DNA of 64,000 nucleotides from Phytoseiulus persimilis (Eukaryota > Arthropoda > Arachnida > Mesostigmata > Phytoseiidae). Each line of letters begins with the position of its first letter. Position 1 is the stretch's first letter. The stretch spans positions 15,500,001-15,564,000 of the forward strand of contig CM075101.1 in assembly GCA_037576195.1 (NCBI GenBank). The letters are read 5' to 3'. Position numbers and translations under genes: made by a program. The notes under the pieces are model-generated. The model was given only the letters and a program-made list of their open reading frames with translations, did no database searches and had not been told where the DNA came from. This document shows positions 25,201 through 38,928 of the stretch, in pieces.

Positions 25201-28200
25201 CTCGGAGATCGCAGGTCTCGTGATTGGGAGCGTGGCGTTCGCTTGATGTTTACATACTGTGGCTCTCATCAATCCGCTGCGAATTATCTCATGCGACCCT
25301 TGAGGAAACACTGTACTTCTTGGGAGACCGCGGAGCAAGCGAAGTTTCTGCGTTCGTAAGCTGGGCTTCCTTCCTGAGACGAGAAATACGGACTCGCGAG
25401 TCCAGATGAGAGCGAAAAATCCTGTATCTTAAGCCAGATTCATGTCTTGGTATTTTCGTGGAAGACGTCGTTGTGCTGATATTTTCGGAACAAGTCGAGT
25501 TTTTTTGCGACCATCGAAAGCCATGCAGTGTTGAGGCATCGTCGTGCCTGCGTCAGGGTCCACCCGCCTGCCTGCGACTCGTGAGGCGCCGTTAGATGAC
25601 GTTCGTCGGAAGACGATAACGATCGAGAGCTAATAAAAAGAGCGAGAGCGAGTGAAAGACAGATTCCCACAGCTTTGTGAGCGAGAATAAGTCGGGAGGG
25701 AATGAGTCCTGGAAACCATTTTGAAGTGCGGCAGAAGCAGCTGCTTCTGGACGAGCATAGGAATCTATCGACCCAAATCGCGGTCAACCTGCAATTCTGG
25801 TCATCATTAGCTCAGAGTCAGAGACTCTGGAATTCGAACCCGATTTCGCGACCTCACCTGGACTCGGACTCGGATTCGTACTCGCGAGTCGGACTCGTGG
25901 ATTTTTGAGACCCCTAGGTGAGACCCAATAATGTCATCAAAACGCGTGAATGCTAACGCGAACAAACTTCCAAGCGACTGTTACCAGGTAGTATACGTCA
26001 TGGCACACACCTGCGCTCTAAAATCAAACGGAAATGGATAATCGAGGGCCCCAATAGATTCGAGGTTCCTGCAACGTGATGCTGGAGGACGTAGCTTTTA
26101 GCCGTCAGTGGAACACGGAACGGACGGAGCGATGTTCTGAGATCGAAGTTCCTGAGAAGGAGTGGAACGATTACCCGTGCCAAGGGCCTTTCGAATGGTT
26201 TCAAGATCTAGTCTGCAAGGGTGAAACATCTCGTTGGGACCGCCATTTCAACTCTGCAACACATTCGCTGCCCGCGCTACCGTATCCTACGCTCGACTGC
26301 ATCAATCTGATGATTGAGCGTCCCAGGCTGTTGGTTATTCGGGAGACCGCTTGAGCCATTCAGTGAGGGAGCCATCTGAACATCACATCTTCCCTAGCGA
26401 CGGACCTGATCCTCGCTTCATTCAGTCCAGAATGACATCCGCATCCTTTGCTCCGAATAGGGAAGGCGGCGCCCCTCGATGTCGGTGGCGTGTTGTGACC
26501 AACCCCGCCCGGTGCACATAATGAAAATTGGGAGTGCTCCCAAGTCCCTTTTCGTTTCGTACTGCTCGGGTGTGTGGACGAATGATTCAATACCCCGATT
26601 GCATGAGAGAAGTTTCGTACTGATTGAGTTCAGGATCTGCGGAGTCGTGAGTGACCCCTTGTGCTGTGAAGAGGAACACGAATTCGTAGTCCGGTTCATT
26701 GTCTCTCATCGCTCACCTCGCTCAGAAGACACAGCACGACTGAAACTGATTCCATGTCGAAGGCGAACAAAGTCTCTAAACGCTCAGTCGTCGTGAGAAT
26801 TCTGAAGAATCAGGCAAGTCTTTAGATTCTGGGTGACGATCCAGTAGGATGGGCAAACAGATCACGCCCTTCTATCTTCCAATCCATAATTTCGTTATCT
26901 GCTGTGACCTTGGCGAATCCAACTGGCATAACTCGGTGAGCTCTTGAGGTTTCATCTTGATAGCAAAAACTGAACGGACGAGACGATCGGGTGTCCGGTT
27001 GACATTGGGCCCAAACATTACCATTCAAGCTCAAGGGTTGACACTACAACCGAATGTGATCTCAGGACCACCGCCGACATGCCAGACGCAGCCTCTAGTC
27101 CGTTACCCCTCAGTTTCTGCTGAATCTAATGTTCTCGGAGATGCCGAACGAGAGAAAAAAAAACTGTCGGAGTTGTCGAGCGGTCAGCACGACCTTCACC
27201 ACACATGCAGACTTGTGCGAGCACCTCGGCGCTTCCTTGAGCAGGAGGTCAGAGTTTTAGCGATGAGCTGAAACTTCAAAGCCTCGTGCCCACGCTCCAG
27301 CTCGTCCCAAAGGCTCTGATAGCGATATCGATTTCCCTTATGCTCCTTCTCTGCGGGCCAGATCCAGAGGAGATCTCCGAAGTTATAGCCGGTAAGTCAT
27401 CATTGGCTGCAATAAAAATTCTCGGAATCATGGCAAATCCGTGTCGGAACCCAACGAGAGTCTTCTTCAGAATGATCGGTGATTCAACACGGACTTCTTG
27501 CGGAATAGTTCCAAGACCAGTCCAGCCTAATAGAAGAATTTGAAGTCGAGGTCGACCTGGCTCTTGCAGGTTGGTTTAATCGAACGATAACTTCAACTCA
27601 TGCGGCGGCTCGACCTCGGAAGACGCCTGCTTTCACAGAGACCGTCAAAGCCTTTTCCGGAAGTACAGCCCCACAAAGCGCACGTCGTCGCGTTTGCCTC
27701 CAAACGAGGCGGGGAGGCGCCGATTGGGACCTTTGACGAGCATTCCAGCATGTCCATCGGGACGGTCAAGGGCTGTAATATACGAGCACGGACATGCGGG
27801 CTCCGGGAAATTCCGTTGAGAAACAGAGGCTGAAAGATGGCCGACCCGGATGAAATCGACTCGGTGCGGAAGCTGACGAAGTTGAGCGAACTCCGTTCGA
27901 AGATGGATACGATGACTTACCATTCAGCCTAAACAGCAGCGACGGAGAATGGACGCAATGATCGCTCGTTGGAGTACAAAGCATTTCCCTATAGAGTCTA
28001 ATAAAGCCCACTTCCGCGACAGCAGCTAACAGCTACGTCATCGGAGCGGTCCCGTCTCACTGCTCACATAAAGATCGACATGATGGTGTCCAACATCTGC
28101 CGAATGCCTACAACAGTCGAGGAGAACTACTCCCAGATTGGGCAGGAAGCCCTCTTCCCAATCTCCTAGCACGAGGACTTCCGCCGAAACACAAACGATC

Positions 28201-28659
28201 AAAGAGGTCAACTCCACATGAATAATCGACCGCTCTTCGCCGTTTCCGGTTACGGAACTGCGTAACTATCTGCTCCACGAAACGACTGCAGCGATGGCCG
28301 ACGATCTCGATTGGTTGCAAATCCTCGATCGAAAACCATCTCAACAACTGTGTAGACACTCGCCGAAGTTGACTCGAAGTTAGCCAACCTTCATCGAAGG
28401 CACCATAACTCAACTCCGACGGGAGAAGACAAAATCTCGAGCTCAGGTGGTCGGAGGAGCCATATCATATACTCTGTGTCAGAAGATGCGATCGAATCGT
28501 ATGGTCCAGCGTGGCTCAGTTTCTTGAGCTTCTCTTTAGGATTTATAACAGATTTACCGCACAGATCTGTGACAGTTTCACGAACCGATCCTCGGGATAT
28601 TTCATTTTGAGTTGAACTCGACCAACAAGGCTCCGCTATGAAAGTTAGACGGAGAAGAA
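16300..28659. other. No supported gene
   Basis: Frames reach 148 codons (16296-16742, plus) with a donor CATCTG|GTGAGT at 16650 in frame, but nothing recognisable. A hexanucleotide-like ACTCGG run lies near 25860-25900. The poly-G tract at 20810 is listed separately. The remainder is featureless to me. Confidence 0.45.
20810..20828. repeat. Poly-G tract, 19 bases
   Basis: An uninterrupted run of G follows a GAGGGAG lead-in. Such runs favour G-quadruplexes and are prone to sequencing length error. Confidence 0.9.
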
Positions 28660-28950
28660 ACTCGGAAGAAAATTTGACGCCACCGCTTCGGCTCCGTCGT
28701 TTGGGGGCCGTCGTTTGAGCGCCACCATTTTTGGCGCCGCCGTTTTGGCCGTTCCCGTTTGAATCGCTGTGAGGTTATTGAACTCAAGTTAGAGGTCCGA
28801 GAGCTGAGCGCATAGGTGAGGCCAGCATGGGTAGGCGAAGCTGTCACTCGGGTTTGCAGCCGAAGCACTTTGGACGCAAACGCAACGAGGTCATTCCGCG
28901 CCAAGACGGCGAGATCGAAACGGCGGCGCCAAGACAGCGGCGCACAATTG
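28660..28950. repeat. GC-rich inverted motif pair
   Basis: GGCGCCGCCGTTTTGGC at about 28733-28749 returns inverted as GAAACGGCGGCGCCAAGAC and neighbours at about 28896-28940. Weaker copies of the same CGTTTTGG/GGCGCC pattern precede it from 28668. The arms are imperfect and the spacer is about 170 bp. No element could be named. Confidence 0.45.
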
Positions 28951-31710
28951 TCCTGGACCCACAAAGAAGTTCCTCCGCAGTCGAAGGGGGCCCTGTTTCA
29001 GTATCGTGTGTTGACATAATGTCGAGTGAATGACAAATAATGCCCATTCTGTTATATCTTCCAATATCCAGATGTCCGCTGAGTCTGTTTGGGACCGCCT
29101 TCGGCCCCGTGCAGCCCCATCGTTCCGAATTCGAACGCGTTCCACCGCCAGAATAGAATCGCGACGGTTCGGATCTGAGCTCTTCAATTTGTCGCTAATT
29201 CGGCGGGTCGAACGGCCGAACAGCTTCACGTGGTTCGTGATAGTTTCAGGGGAGCATTCTGCTGGAGGACCACAGAGGGCACTATCTGAGCTTTCCTTCG
29301 AGACAACGTGATCGCCGCTACGAGACGCCGACTCTCCGATCGAGGCCTTACGCAAATGGCTGCATCAGTGCTCCCTTGCTTGACGTCGAATCCTTTAATT
29401 CAACAAAGAAGACTTTCCTCCCGATTTTCATCTTGGTCCGCTTTCTTACCATCGCTACTGCTTGCCGAAACAGTCGGGTCGTAGGGGGACGTGTACGGAG
29501 CATGTTTCCCGACGGTATGACATCACCGTGTAGCACTAGCTGACGTTTTTGTGAGCACACGTCGTTACGTGAAGTTTCATCTTATGTTGGCTTTAGCCAT
29601 ACCAGGTTACTAAGGGCACCGACAGCAGCAACATGCAAGGAGCTGGGCTCAGCGGGGACTGTGTGTCACAGTTCCTCGCCCTTTCATCTTAAGGGAGCAA
29701 CGGACCAGTATTCGTTTGAACATCCGTGCAACACCGAACCGCTGAAGTTGAAGTCGCCTTTCTCGAGCTCCAAGATTCGGGGCTCATTGCACAGCATTGT
29801 TTAATGGGGGGCGAGACTTGAGTGTCTTGGGCCAGCTCGTCGTCCCAGCCTATCTTTTGTTTTATTCGCTTCCTCGGTTCTGTTACGTCATTCGGACGCG
29901 TTGCTTGATTTCCCCCAGCGGCCCCATGCTCACACTGACACTTTCGGGGCGATTCAGCGTTAAATGGTCGCTCCGCCCGCGTAATGAGCGAATGCCTGAT
30001 TCGTCGGTCCTTGGGAAATCCCACTTCTGATTTCCTCTACAAGATCTTTATATCCGTTTGTTTTGCTCCCGAGTGAGCATCCTGTGACAGATTTGCCGCA
30101 GACAACTGTCATAGCCTCTCGGACGATCAACGACGCTGGTACCAAGCGATACGGAGACTCTCATCATTCTTCGACGCGTGGAAAGCCTCGTGAACGGCGG
30201 TATCCAGGTGGATCAATATGTTGAGAAAGACAAGCGTCAATCGTGTTCGTTCACCATTCCTCTGCTCGGTGTCTCTTTTTTTGAGTCAGTTTTGTTCCTC
30301 CCGAGGAATTATCGAGCCCGCTGTCACCCCTTCTTCTTCGATCGCATTCGTGCCTTTGCATGAACCTTGGGCAATGATTCTCATATCTGATAGTCATCCT
30401 CTCTCGGAGAAGAAGCTGTGGAATTCACTCGGTCGCATTCTGAGCAGTCCTCGCTTCTCTCTGCGCGACGAATCGAGTTCAGTGAGAATTTAACAAGGTT
30501 CCCGGAGCGGACTACGGCTCTTGACGATATCACTCGTGGCAATTGAAATATCAACGATTTCTCGATCAGATTACATTTCCTCCGCTCAATAGCTTTACGG
30601 GACGGACCTCGCTGCAGCGACTGTTCATCACAAAGAAGATCATGATCTACCACGTCGCGCAGACAAAAGTGGCATCCTGGAAGCGTGTGCTGAGGACAAT
30701 TCGCCTGGCTTCGAGAGGGAGGCTGTTTCCCGGCCGACTCCACACATGCATGCTCCACTCGTTCGTTTTATGTCGGCTATGACGAAATGGGTTCGACCTG
30801 CCTGAGACCACTCGGAAGACAGCTCACTGACTTCACGGGACTCGAGACGAACAATATGCATCGATATGCCATCCCTTGGTGTCGCAAGAAGAATGTGAAC
30901 GACAGCGATTTCCTCGCGGTTCGTCGGGAATGAAGAATCCTGCGGGATCAGGAATCTCGACTCAGCGAAGCCGGCCAGTGGGGGCCACCTTCAGTCACAG
31001 ATGCCCGGGAAGCCAAATATCCCAGGACGGAGAATCCCACAGTTGTGGGTTGACTGCATGATGTGATTGCCGGCCCTGAACATCGCAGCGAGCTCGGTTG
31101 AACGGGGTGAGCAGAGGGGGTATTGGCAGTCCAAGGACAAATCAGACTTGCTGCTCAGTTACGGTCGCCGGAAATCGGAGACAATCAACGAGAAACAAAG
31201 GCGTTTACGCCATGAGATGGCCGACATCCAACATCTACACTTACTTAGTTGCCTGGTTTCTGTCGTCGTCTTCCGCCGAGACTGGCTCTCGATCCGTAAG
31301 AAAACAGACGAGATCCACCGACACAAACTCGGACGGACAGCCACGGAGAGATGTACGAAATCGCTCCGGACGAGCAAACGACAGAGCGAATATAGGAGAG
31401 CATTCACATCACACTCGTAGTCTGTACCGGTGTTTTGATCCGAGTCTCCAGGGAACCCCATCGAGTGATGTTAACCGTCGTTAGCCCAATAGCTTGAATC
31501 GCCAATGCCTATGTGGACAGTCCGAAATTCGACTCACTGAAGTTCAGGAGCGAGAGTTTCCCGAAAACTCAGGAACTCTCGTGCTGAAATCTCGTCGAAC
31601 TGATCTGCATTCAACGCGGCTCTTTCCCTTTTATAAACTCCCGAATCAAGTGCAATTTTTCTACGGTAGGTTTCTGGATAACGATCGACCGCCGCCTGGG
31701 AGTCTGCGTG

Positions 31711-31780
31711 GTTTTTCGAAATAATTCCATCAATCGCTCGGGATTGATCCGTTGCGATGAGGGAATAATTTCGAAAAAAC
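31711..31780. repeat. Nested hairpin of about 70 nt
   Basis: Outer arms GTTTTTCGAAATAATTCC (31711-31728) and GGAATAATTTCGAAAAAAC (31762-31780) pair with one mismatch. Inside, ATCAATC (31729-31735) pairs with GATTGAT (31742-31748). The shape and size resemble a small RNA precursor or a cruciform site, but there is no evidence of expression. It is not a tRNA or a known snRNA. Confidence 0.6.
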
Positions 31781-31861
31781 ACCTACACCACCGCATTCTC
31801 ACGATAACACAACCCCCTTCTCGAGGGATGCGAAGCCTCGGTGAGGGATATGGAGTCGACT

Positions 31862-31903
31862 GAGAATTTCTCGGAGTCGACTGAGAATTTCTCGAATTCG
31901 AAC
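31862..31903. repeat. Exact tandem duplication of 21 bp
   Basis: GGAGTCGACTGAGAATTTCTC occurs twice in immediate succession without a mismatch. The unit is seven codons long, so the duplication would not disturb a reading frame, but no supported gene lies here. Confidence 0.9.
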
Positions 31904-34900
31904 GTCAACGGGACCAAACTCTCCCCTGGTCCCGGCAAGCCTGCAATTTCCTTCAATGGCTCCTTGTCTCGATCTGCTGTTGTGCTCCAGCGTTCCCCAT
32001 GAGATGTGAATGGTGAGCGTATTCAAAACAAGGCGGCGGCGCCATCACAGCGGAAGCCAGAAGGGAGGAATACCAATATTCCAATGCCGGGAGTCGAAAC
32101 CGCCGAGACATTCGGAACATGGAGACGAAGATAGAAGAAACTCGACTAGTCATCATGAAACCATCTAAACACCGAATGCAGTGGACCCGCCGTCAGCAGG
32201 AGCAGACCGTCGAGGATTCGTCTGTTGTGCCCAGGACACTACGAGTCTCTCCTCTCAACCGGCTGGCGGAAGCAACCCGGGTTCGCACTCGCCCCCTAAC
32301 ACGACCGTCATCCCTTTTACACTGTCCGTTGCCTATTTTCCCCTCTCTTCACCTTCGTTATCTATTTTTCAACTTGCTCTCCGGACTTCAAAGAAAAGAA
32401 GAGCAGAGCAAAGCGACATGTGAGGAGCAATTGGATGATCGAATCTCGGAGTAGGCGGAAGCCTCCAACTTCGTGAGGCTCGGAAAAGGGCGGAATGGCG
32501 ATTTGTACTGCGGTTTGCTTGGGAACGCTGGCTGCTCGGCTTTGTCGTGTGGTTTCACTCGGTTCCCTCGTTTCGTCCATCTGTCGGTCGGTCTGCCGAA
32601 GGAAATGCGGCTGATCGTGGTCTCCCTCACCAGCAACCGACGAGGATGGTTAGCTGGCCGGATGGTTGGGTTGCCGAATGGCCTCCCTTCAGCGAAAAAA
32701 CACAACTGCGGTGCTCAGGAGCGAGCGACGTGGTTGGACCGAGGGGATGGGGAGCCGAGATCCGTGGGATTGGAGAGGAATCACAGAGTCGCGCTCGCCG
32801 TAGCGTCTGACCGCCACCGTACCTGTTTCCTCGCATCGGATTCCGACTGGAGTCCCCCGACTTCGGAGCGCGATTGTTGAGAGCTCAACCTCACCGGCAT
32901 GTGAATCCCTGCAGTAAATCGTGGTTCAGAGGCTCGGACAAGCCTGAGAGCAAATTCCGATCGCTGAATCCAAGGAGAACAGTTGTGGGATCCAGGGTTA
33001 GGCTCGTTTGAGCTGAGCCGTGGTGACGGTAACGAACAGGTATCGACTGCTCTCAATCATGTGGGCCGCGACGAATATGCAAACAAATGAACATGACAAC
33101 TATGCAGACAGAGAATGCGGTCGTGTCCTTGGAGTTGTTGTCAGCGCCGAAAGAGGCGCACCTACCCTGCCCTTGCGATGCGATGCTCGTCCGTCGTGTT
33201 TGCTGGATTCGGTGAGCGCCCAACGAGAAACGCAGCTTCATCCGATCTCATCCTGGGCGAACGAACGAACATTCGCCGAGCATTAGACTCCAGCTCCCGT
33301 CGAACGCCCTCTGCGGCACGAGATCGAGTCTTCGGGAGAAACGAAAAGAGAGAATTCCCATCATCGTCGCCGGGATCGCCCGAGAAACTATACTTCTCTG
33401 GCTCCACCGAAGAAGTATTCAGATCTGTCGATTTTTTGTTCGTGCGGTTCAGCCGAGCAATCGAGAGAAAGAAGTTGTCGAAGCGGAGATAGTGGATGGC
33501 GGGCCGGCCGGCGGGCGGTCAGGGAAGTCTCAAGAGATGCTCGGATGATGCCTTATCGGATTCCCAAACGATTTATCAAGCACTCGAGGCTTCTGCAGGC
33601 CCACAGTTCCCAGGGAGCCACATCTGCTCATCGGCGATCCAAGCGAACCCTCTCCGAGAGCTTTGAGCTGTGGAAATATTTCAAGTAACGAACTGCCTTT
33701 GGAGCCAGCCGACTCTTTCGAGTTTCGAATTTATTGAGCCCTCCAGAGCGGACCAACAGCCGCCGATCGAATGAAGTGGCGTGAGGCCGGAATCTGACAT
33801 TCCGCACGATTTTTTGAGCATTTTTCCGGGGAGGGGGCTCTGCTTTCCTCCGAGCCCCGAGGAATCTTGATGTCAGCTCCTTGCCGCTTGGAAGTCGCGC
33901 GGCTCGGTTGAAATTTCGAGCTGTTGTGGAGGGAGCGTGAAAAATTCAATCCATCGTAGTGAAGGTCATAACGAAGGTTCGAGTCGGTGACGAACCGGAG
34001 GCTCCAGAGTTCGGAAGACAGCAACAGATGTAAATATGGACAGGAAAACAGAAATTGTGATGATTTGTTTTTGAAGCAGTAGTGCATCGCCGCTGGCATC
34101 GCAGCGGCGCCGGCGTGCTGATTCCACCCCCCCTTTCCCCGCGCGCCAAGTGCAATACAGACGAGCAGACAGGCACTCACTGGCGGAGGCGATAGAAGAG
34201 CGAAGGCAACGAGTGGTGCAGGCCGCGATCAGGCCATCAGATATACCCCGGAGCGAAAATACGCTTCCTCAGTGCCTCATCCGCCCCTTCTGGTGTTGTC
34301 CATTCCTGAGTTTGGCCATCCATCTCCCAACATCGCTCCTCGTCAAGCCGTCGATCTGTGGGCTTCGATTCGAGCACACTCGATCTAGTTCTCGACGAGA
34401 ATACCGGCATTACCCGGGCAGTTACGGAATTCATTCAAGAGGATGTGAGAGAACAAACGAGGTTGAGCTCCTCCCTCTCGGAGGAGCTCACAGGGCCTCT
34501 CAGGAACTCAGCGCCTCCGCCTTAGCGCGGGGAAAAACCCTCGAAGGTCGGTAGAATATTTTTCGCGGATGTCGTTCTCTTGCGAAACTCCGCATGACGA
34601 CGACTGGCTTAAGCAAATTCTCTTGTTTCCCAATGCTCTGAAAGACCTGAAAGAGACCTCGTGTCGGTCCGTTGCGGATCACCAACAATCGGCGAATATC
34701 CCCACATGCATCGACGGCGACGTTCGAGATTCCGTGAGAAGCGTTCTCGCGCACGCTGGTGAGCCTCGCAACTTCACTGGCACGCACAGGCGACTCGAGC
34801 TCCGCGAGCTCATCCATCGGTGATCCCGGAAGGAGCGCTTGATGACTCATTGGAGCTGTCGCTGCGTCGGCTCGTGCGTTCCAGCGCTCACTTCACTTCG

Positions 34901-35304
34901 GGAAGTTTCTGCGAGTCTTTCCTGTTCAACCTTGTGTGATTGGATGAAGAATGTTGGACTCAGCCAACGGCGGCGAGGCGGTCCCCCAGATTAGGTTGTT
35001 TTAGCCACACGGCTGGTCACATAGTTTCATCAACCATCAGCGTTTGCGGTCTTGAAACTCTTGATGTCCGTATCGTCTGCGCCTTGAATGGCCGAAGGGG
35101 CGTTCAGAGCGCGAGACATTACTCTATTACGAGCGCGAGTCCGTCATGGGCGAGGACAAGTTCCCGGCGTTGATGATGTGCTTCGCCGCCCGTCGTCGAG
35201 GAAAAAGTATCTCGCTTCTCCTCGGACAACTTGATTACAGTGCGATCGTTCACGAGCTCGTGATTCTTGAGTTTCACATGCGGGAACGCGAGCAGTCCAC
35301 TCAG

Positions 35305-35321
35305 CCCCCCCCCCCCCCCCC
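35305..35321. repeat. Poly-C tract, 17 bases
   Basis: An uninterrupted run of C lies between ordinary mixed sequences; exact length is uncertain as in any homopolymer. Confidence 0.9.
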
Positions 35322-38172
35322 TGTGGTTTACTCGAGTGAGTTTTCGCCGGCAAACTTCGCCGGTCTTCCTTCTGACCACTTTTCCGGCCACCGAACGACC
35401 AACAGACCAGCCCCTACTCGTTCACGTGGAACCTCACAATCAGAGTTATCATCGCTACAAGATGTAGACAAAAACGGGTCGATCCCCGACTCGGCTTTCG
35501 GTTGAAAAGAATTCGGAGATTGATGCTTTCTCGCGATCCCCACGGTTACACAAATATTAGTTTTCCGTCTTTGCGAGCGCTTCCGGTAGCCTTCAAGTGG
35601 TTTTCCTCGGTGCGGTTCGGTCTACGTCCCGGAGAGCTCAAACCGCGGCGCTCCGCAAACTTTCTTCATTTCCCAAGAAAAATCGTGACTTTAAAAGATT
35701 GTTGGTCGTAACTCGCGTTGCCTGCCGCGAAAAAGTGTGCTCGGCCGTTTTTTTTTCCATGAAACTGCTTGCGTCGTTGTCTCGGTTGTCCGCCCGGTGC
35801 CGTTCCTGGCCCCCCTCCAGCCCGTCCGCCTTTTCATTTTCTCTCGTGTCCCCTCCCGCTGCTTTCACTGCCATAGACCTCCGTTGATGGTTGGCCCGAG
35901 GCATCTTCTTGCCCCGATCGAGAGAGAATCCGAACCGACCGCTGGACGACAACTTGTTAATGAGCTGCGGCAATAATCCCTCCGCGTTCGACAGTCCGGC
36001 ACGCCCAGGCGGTCGACGGCTTCCTCGCCGGTTCCCACGAATGGCACACGAAGTTAACGAACAAGTGCTCCATCGATTCCACCGGATTCCACTGAGAACC
36101 CGGATGCCCGGCGAAGGTGCCGGGTAGGTGCGAGGAAACAGTTGATGGAGACGACGGGTCGTCCCGGGATGCGAGGAGGGAGTCTGCTCCCCGAAACTGG
36201 GAGCCGCGTGGAGCGACCGACACCAGATTGGCGTCCACCAGGCGGGCCCTCCTCCCCTGGAACGGGGGAAAGACTGCGCGAGCAGCTCCGATCCACGCCG
36301 AGATAGTTGCCATTGTCAGAGACGCTATTGTTCGCGTACCTCGGAGAGTCCGACGTTGCTGGTGGCCGGTGCAGCAGCCCCGGACTCCACTCACTCAGTC
36401 CGAGGCTTGTCAGTCCGAGCAGATGAGGGGGCGTGTCGGAAGGCGAGCTCTCTCCATTCCGACAATAATTTAGGAATGCATTTCGCAACGCCGGCTCTCA
36501 AGGACGCGCGTCGGCAGGAGATAGGCCGTGTGATCCTACGATGTGCGGGCAGGGAGCGAAAAGGAAGAGCCGGACGGAGGGGTCATGAGGGCCCGGAACA
36601 AACGTTCAATGTTATCTTCGCTCTCGTAAGATTTTAAAGCATGTGAGCATCTCGGCGAGTCTTTGTCCTTCGAGGGAAAGTTCGCTATCTTGAGCTTTAC
36701 ATCAAGTGGCGCGGGTGTTCACTTTGTTTGGCGAGAGGAGCTCAGTATTCTCCGGATATAAATTTCTATCCCAGATATTCTATCCCACGAATTTTTCCAC
36801 TGTCGCTTCTCGATCAGCAAGCGATGCTCGCTGCTCGATATGTCTTCGGGTCCTAGTAGATCACCTTGCCTCAAAAAGACACAATTCCAATAAGATATCA
36901 GGTCTGAGGATTATCCCCGGGGTTCAGGGTTTAACTCATCGAACTCCTCGTTCCGGTTCCCACCACGAGGCCCGAAGTCACGCATCGCGTTGAGACTTGC
37001 GCCACACGAATCGCGTGGGGCGAGGGGTCGCCGAACTCCAGTTGGAACGGAGAGACCATCATTCCAGAGGGAAGGAGGGACGATGAGGTTTTGATGGTGG
37101 GCATCAGCCGAAATCCTGTTCCGCCACATTTTCAGGGCTGTGCTGCCTTTTTCCGCAGGTGGTTTATTTTCTCCCCTGTGCCGGCGGTTGCGCGAGTTCG
37201 TCTCCCGGAGGAGGGAGATCGTCTGAACCTCGATAGCAACTCCTACATACCTCGACAATCCATAAAGGGTCCAGCGACTCTTATTGTACTTTTATTTGGA
37301 TATGGCTGCCGGGTCCCGACGCACGGAGACTCTTGCAACGGTCTCAAACTTCTCCCGACTCCTTCCTGCCCTTATCCCCGCACCTCCTCTGTCGCAGCGT
37401 GAGCCAATTCATTCTCTGTCGTCAATCAGTCGATCGGTGATCCTGAACACCCACCAGACAGCAAGTCACCCAGCCGCGCGTCAGTCAGTTAGGGGAGCTT
37501 CGTGATAGGAGCTGTACGTGACTTCCATTTCATCCCCACATTCTCTCTTCGCCACGCCTCGCGTTCACTGTGCCCCCACCCCTACCATGTGCGACACGAT
37601 TTTGATCTCACCGTCAGGAACGTCTTTAGCGCTTGGTTCACTGCGCGATGCGGCTTCTTCGAGACACTCGGGGCGAACTCGCGAAAAAACAAAACCACGG
37701 ACTGTTCCGACCTCGTATTCACAACTAATTCAGTTCAGTGTCCACGAAGTGGGGCTGAAAGTCCGGCTGGGGGATAGGGGGACGCGGCTCGACCGTTCGG
37801 CTTATTCTCCATCGACGAGCTCCGAGATTTTATCATCCAGCAATGTCTCCCGGCCGGAGTCGACTCCTATTCGCGGGATGATGTGAGTGTCGACTGGTCG
37901 ACTTTCAACGGTTAATACCTTTGGTGAACGCCAAATTTTCGGTGCCGGTCACGGATGGCTCGGTTGGTCGGACGCGATTTCACTGCTTTCGTTCCCGGTG
38001 AGCTCGCTGCTTCTCCTACTCGTTCGGAGTGGTTTCGGGGCCTTGCCGATTCTTGGGGCCCACACGATCAGCTGGCGACAGCACGGAGGAATACTCGCCG
38101 TCCGACCTTTCAACTCACATCTACATCGTCACAAAGAAGGCCCTCGAGTCCCGCAGTATCTAGCTTCCACCT

Positions 38173-38202
38173 CTGTTTTCCGGCTGAACCTCTCAGCCAG
38201 CC
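38173..38202 (-). repeat. Short copy of the SINE 3' stem-loop tail
   Basis: These 30 bases match 48035-48063 of the SINE with a single extra C, including the whole GGCTGA-ACCTC-TCAGCC stem-loop (38182-38198). Similarity ends abruptly at the body side and no tRNA-like head is present. It is either a strongly 5'-truncated SINE copy or the 3' end of the partner LINE, which would share the tail. I found no duplication around it. Confidence 0.6.
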
Positions 38203-38928
38203 TTGAAAGATGAGGTTCTACGGCGGAAACTCATTGATGGGGCTGCAGGTGGTCGACTCCGCTGCCGATCGCTGCCCGGGGCTGTTCCGACCCGGAGATC
38301 ATCAAACGCTTCACGTAATCGCTGCCGTTGCCGTAGTTATCGTTTCCGACTTTCTGTCCTGGAGCCAATCGAATCATCGTTCCCGAGTAATTTCGTTTTC
38401 ATGTGAGCAGATCTGGGAGCTACGAAGGACATTTTGTCGAGGATTTATGGGCGATCAGAGACGAGGCGTGCGACGACCCGGCAGCACGACGTCAACGATA
38501 GCCACTGAGAAGCGAAAAGCTTGAGATACTCAACAGTCGTTGTTGTACGTCTCGGGTTGTTTCTGAGCGACGGCCCATTCCGGTTCATCGGAGGTGAATC
38601 AATCGGCAGGGAGACGTCATTGGCAGAGGGGGGAAGAGTTCCGGGGAGGACCGCCAGAGTCGAGTCGAGCGGTTGACGAGAAAACTGAACGCTCCTGCTG
38701 AAGCTGCTCGAGACACCGTCGGACTTTCTTCAGAGGCATGGCCATCCTGACATCAATTCCGGCGGCCGTGATTCGATTCCCCCGGTGTCATTCACCGAGT
38801 CACCCGCTCCCTGCAGATGAGGCTGGGACGAATTTGCGCAAACAATCAGTGGGAGCTCCTGCATCTAACATCAAAGGGGAGATACGACTCTGATTAGGCG
38901 GACGACCCGGACTCGCGAGACTTATGGT

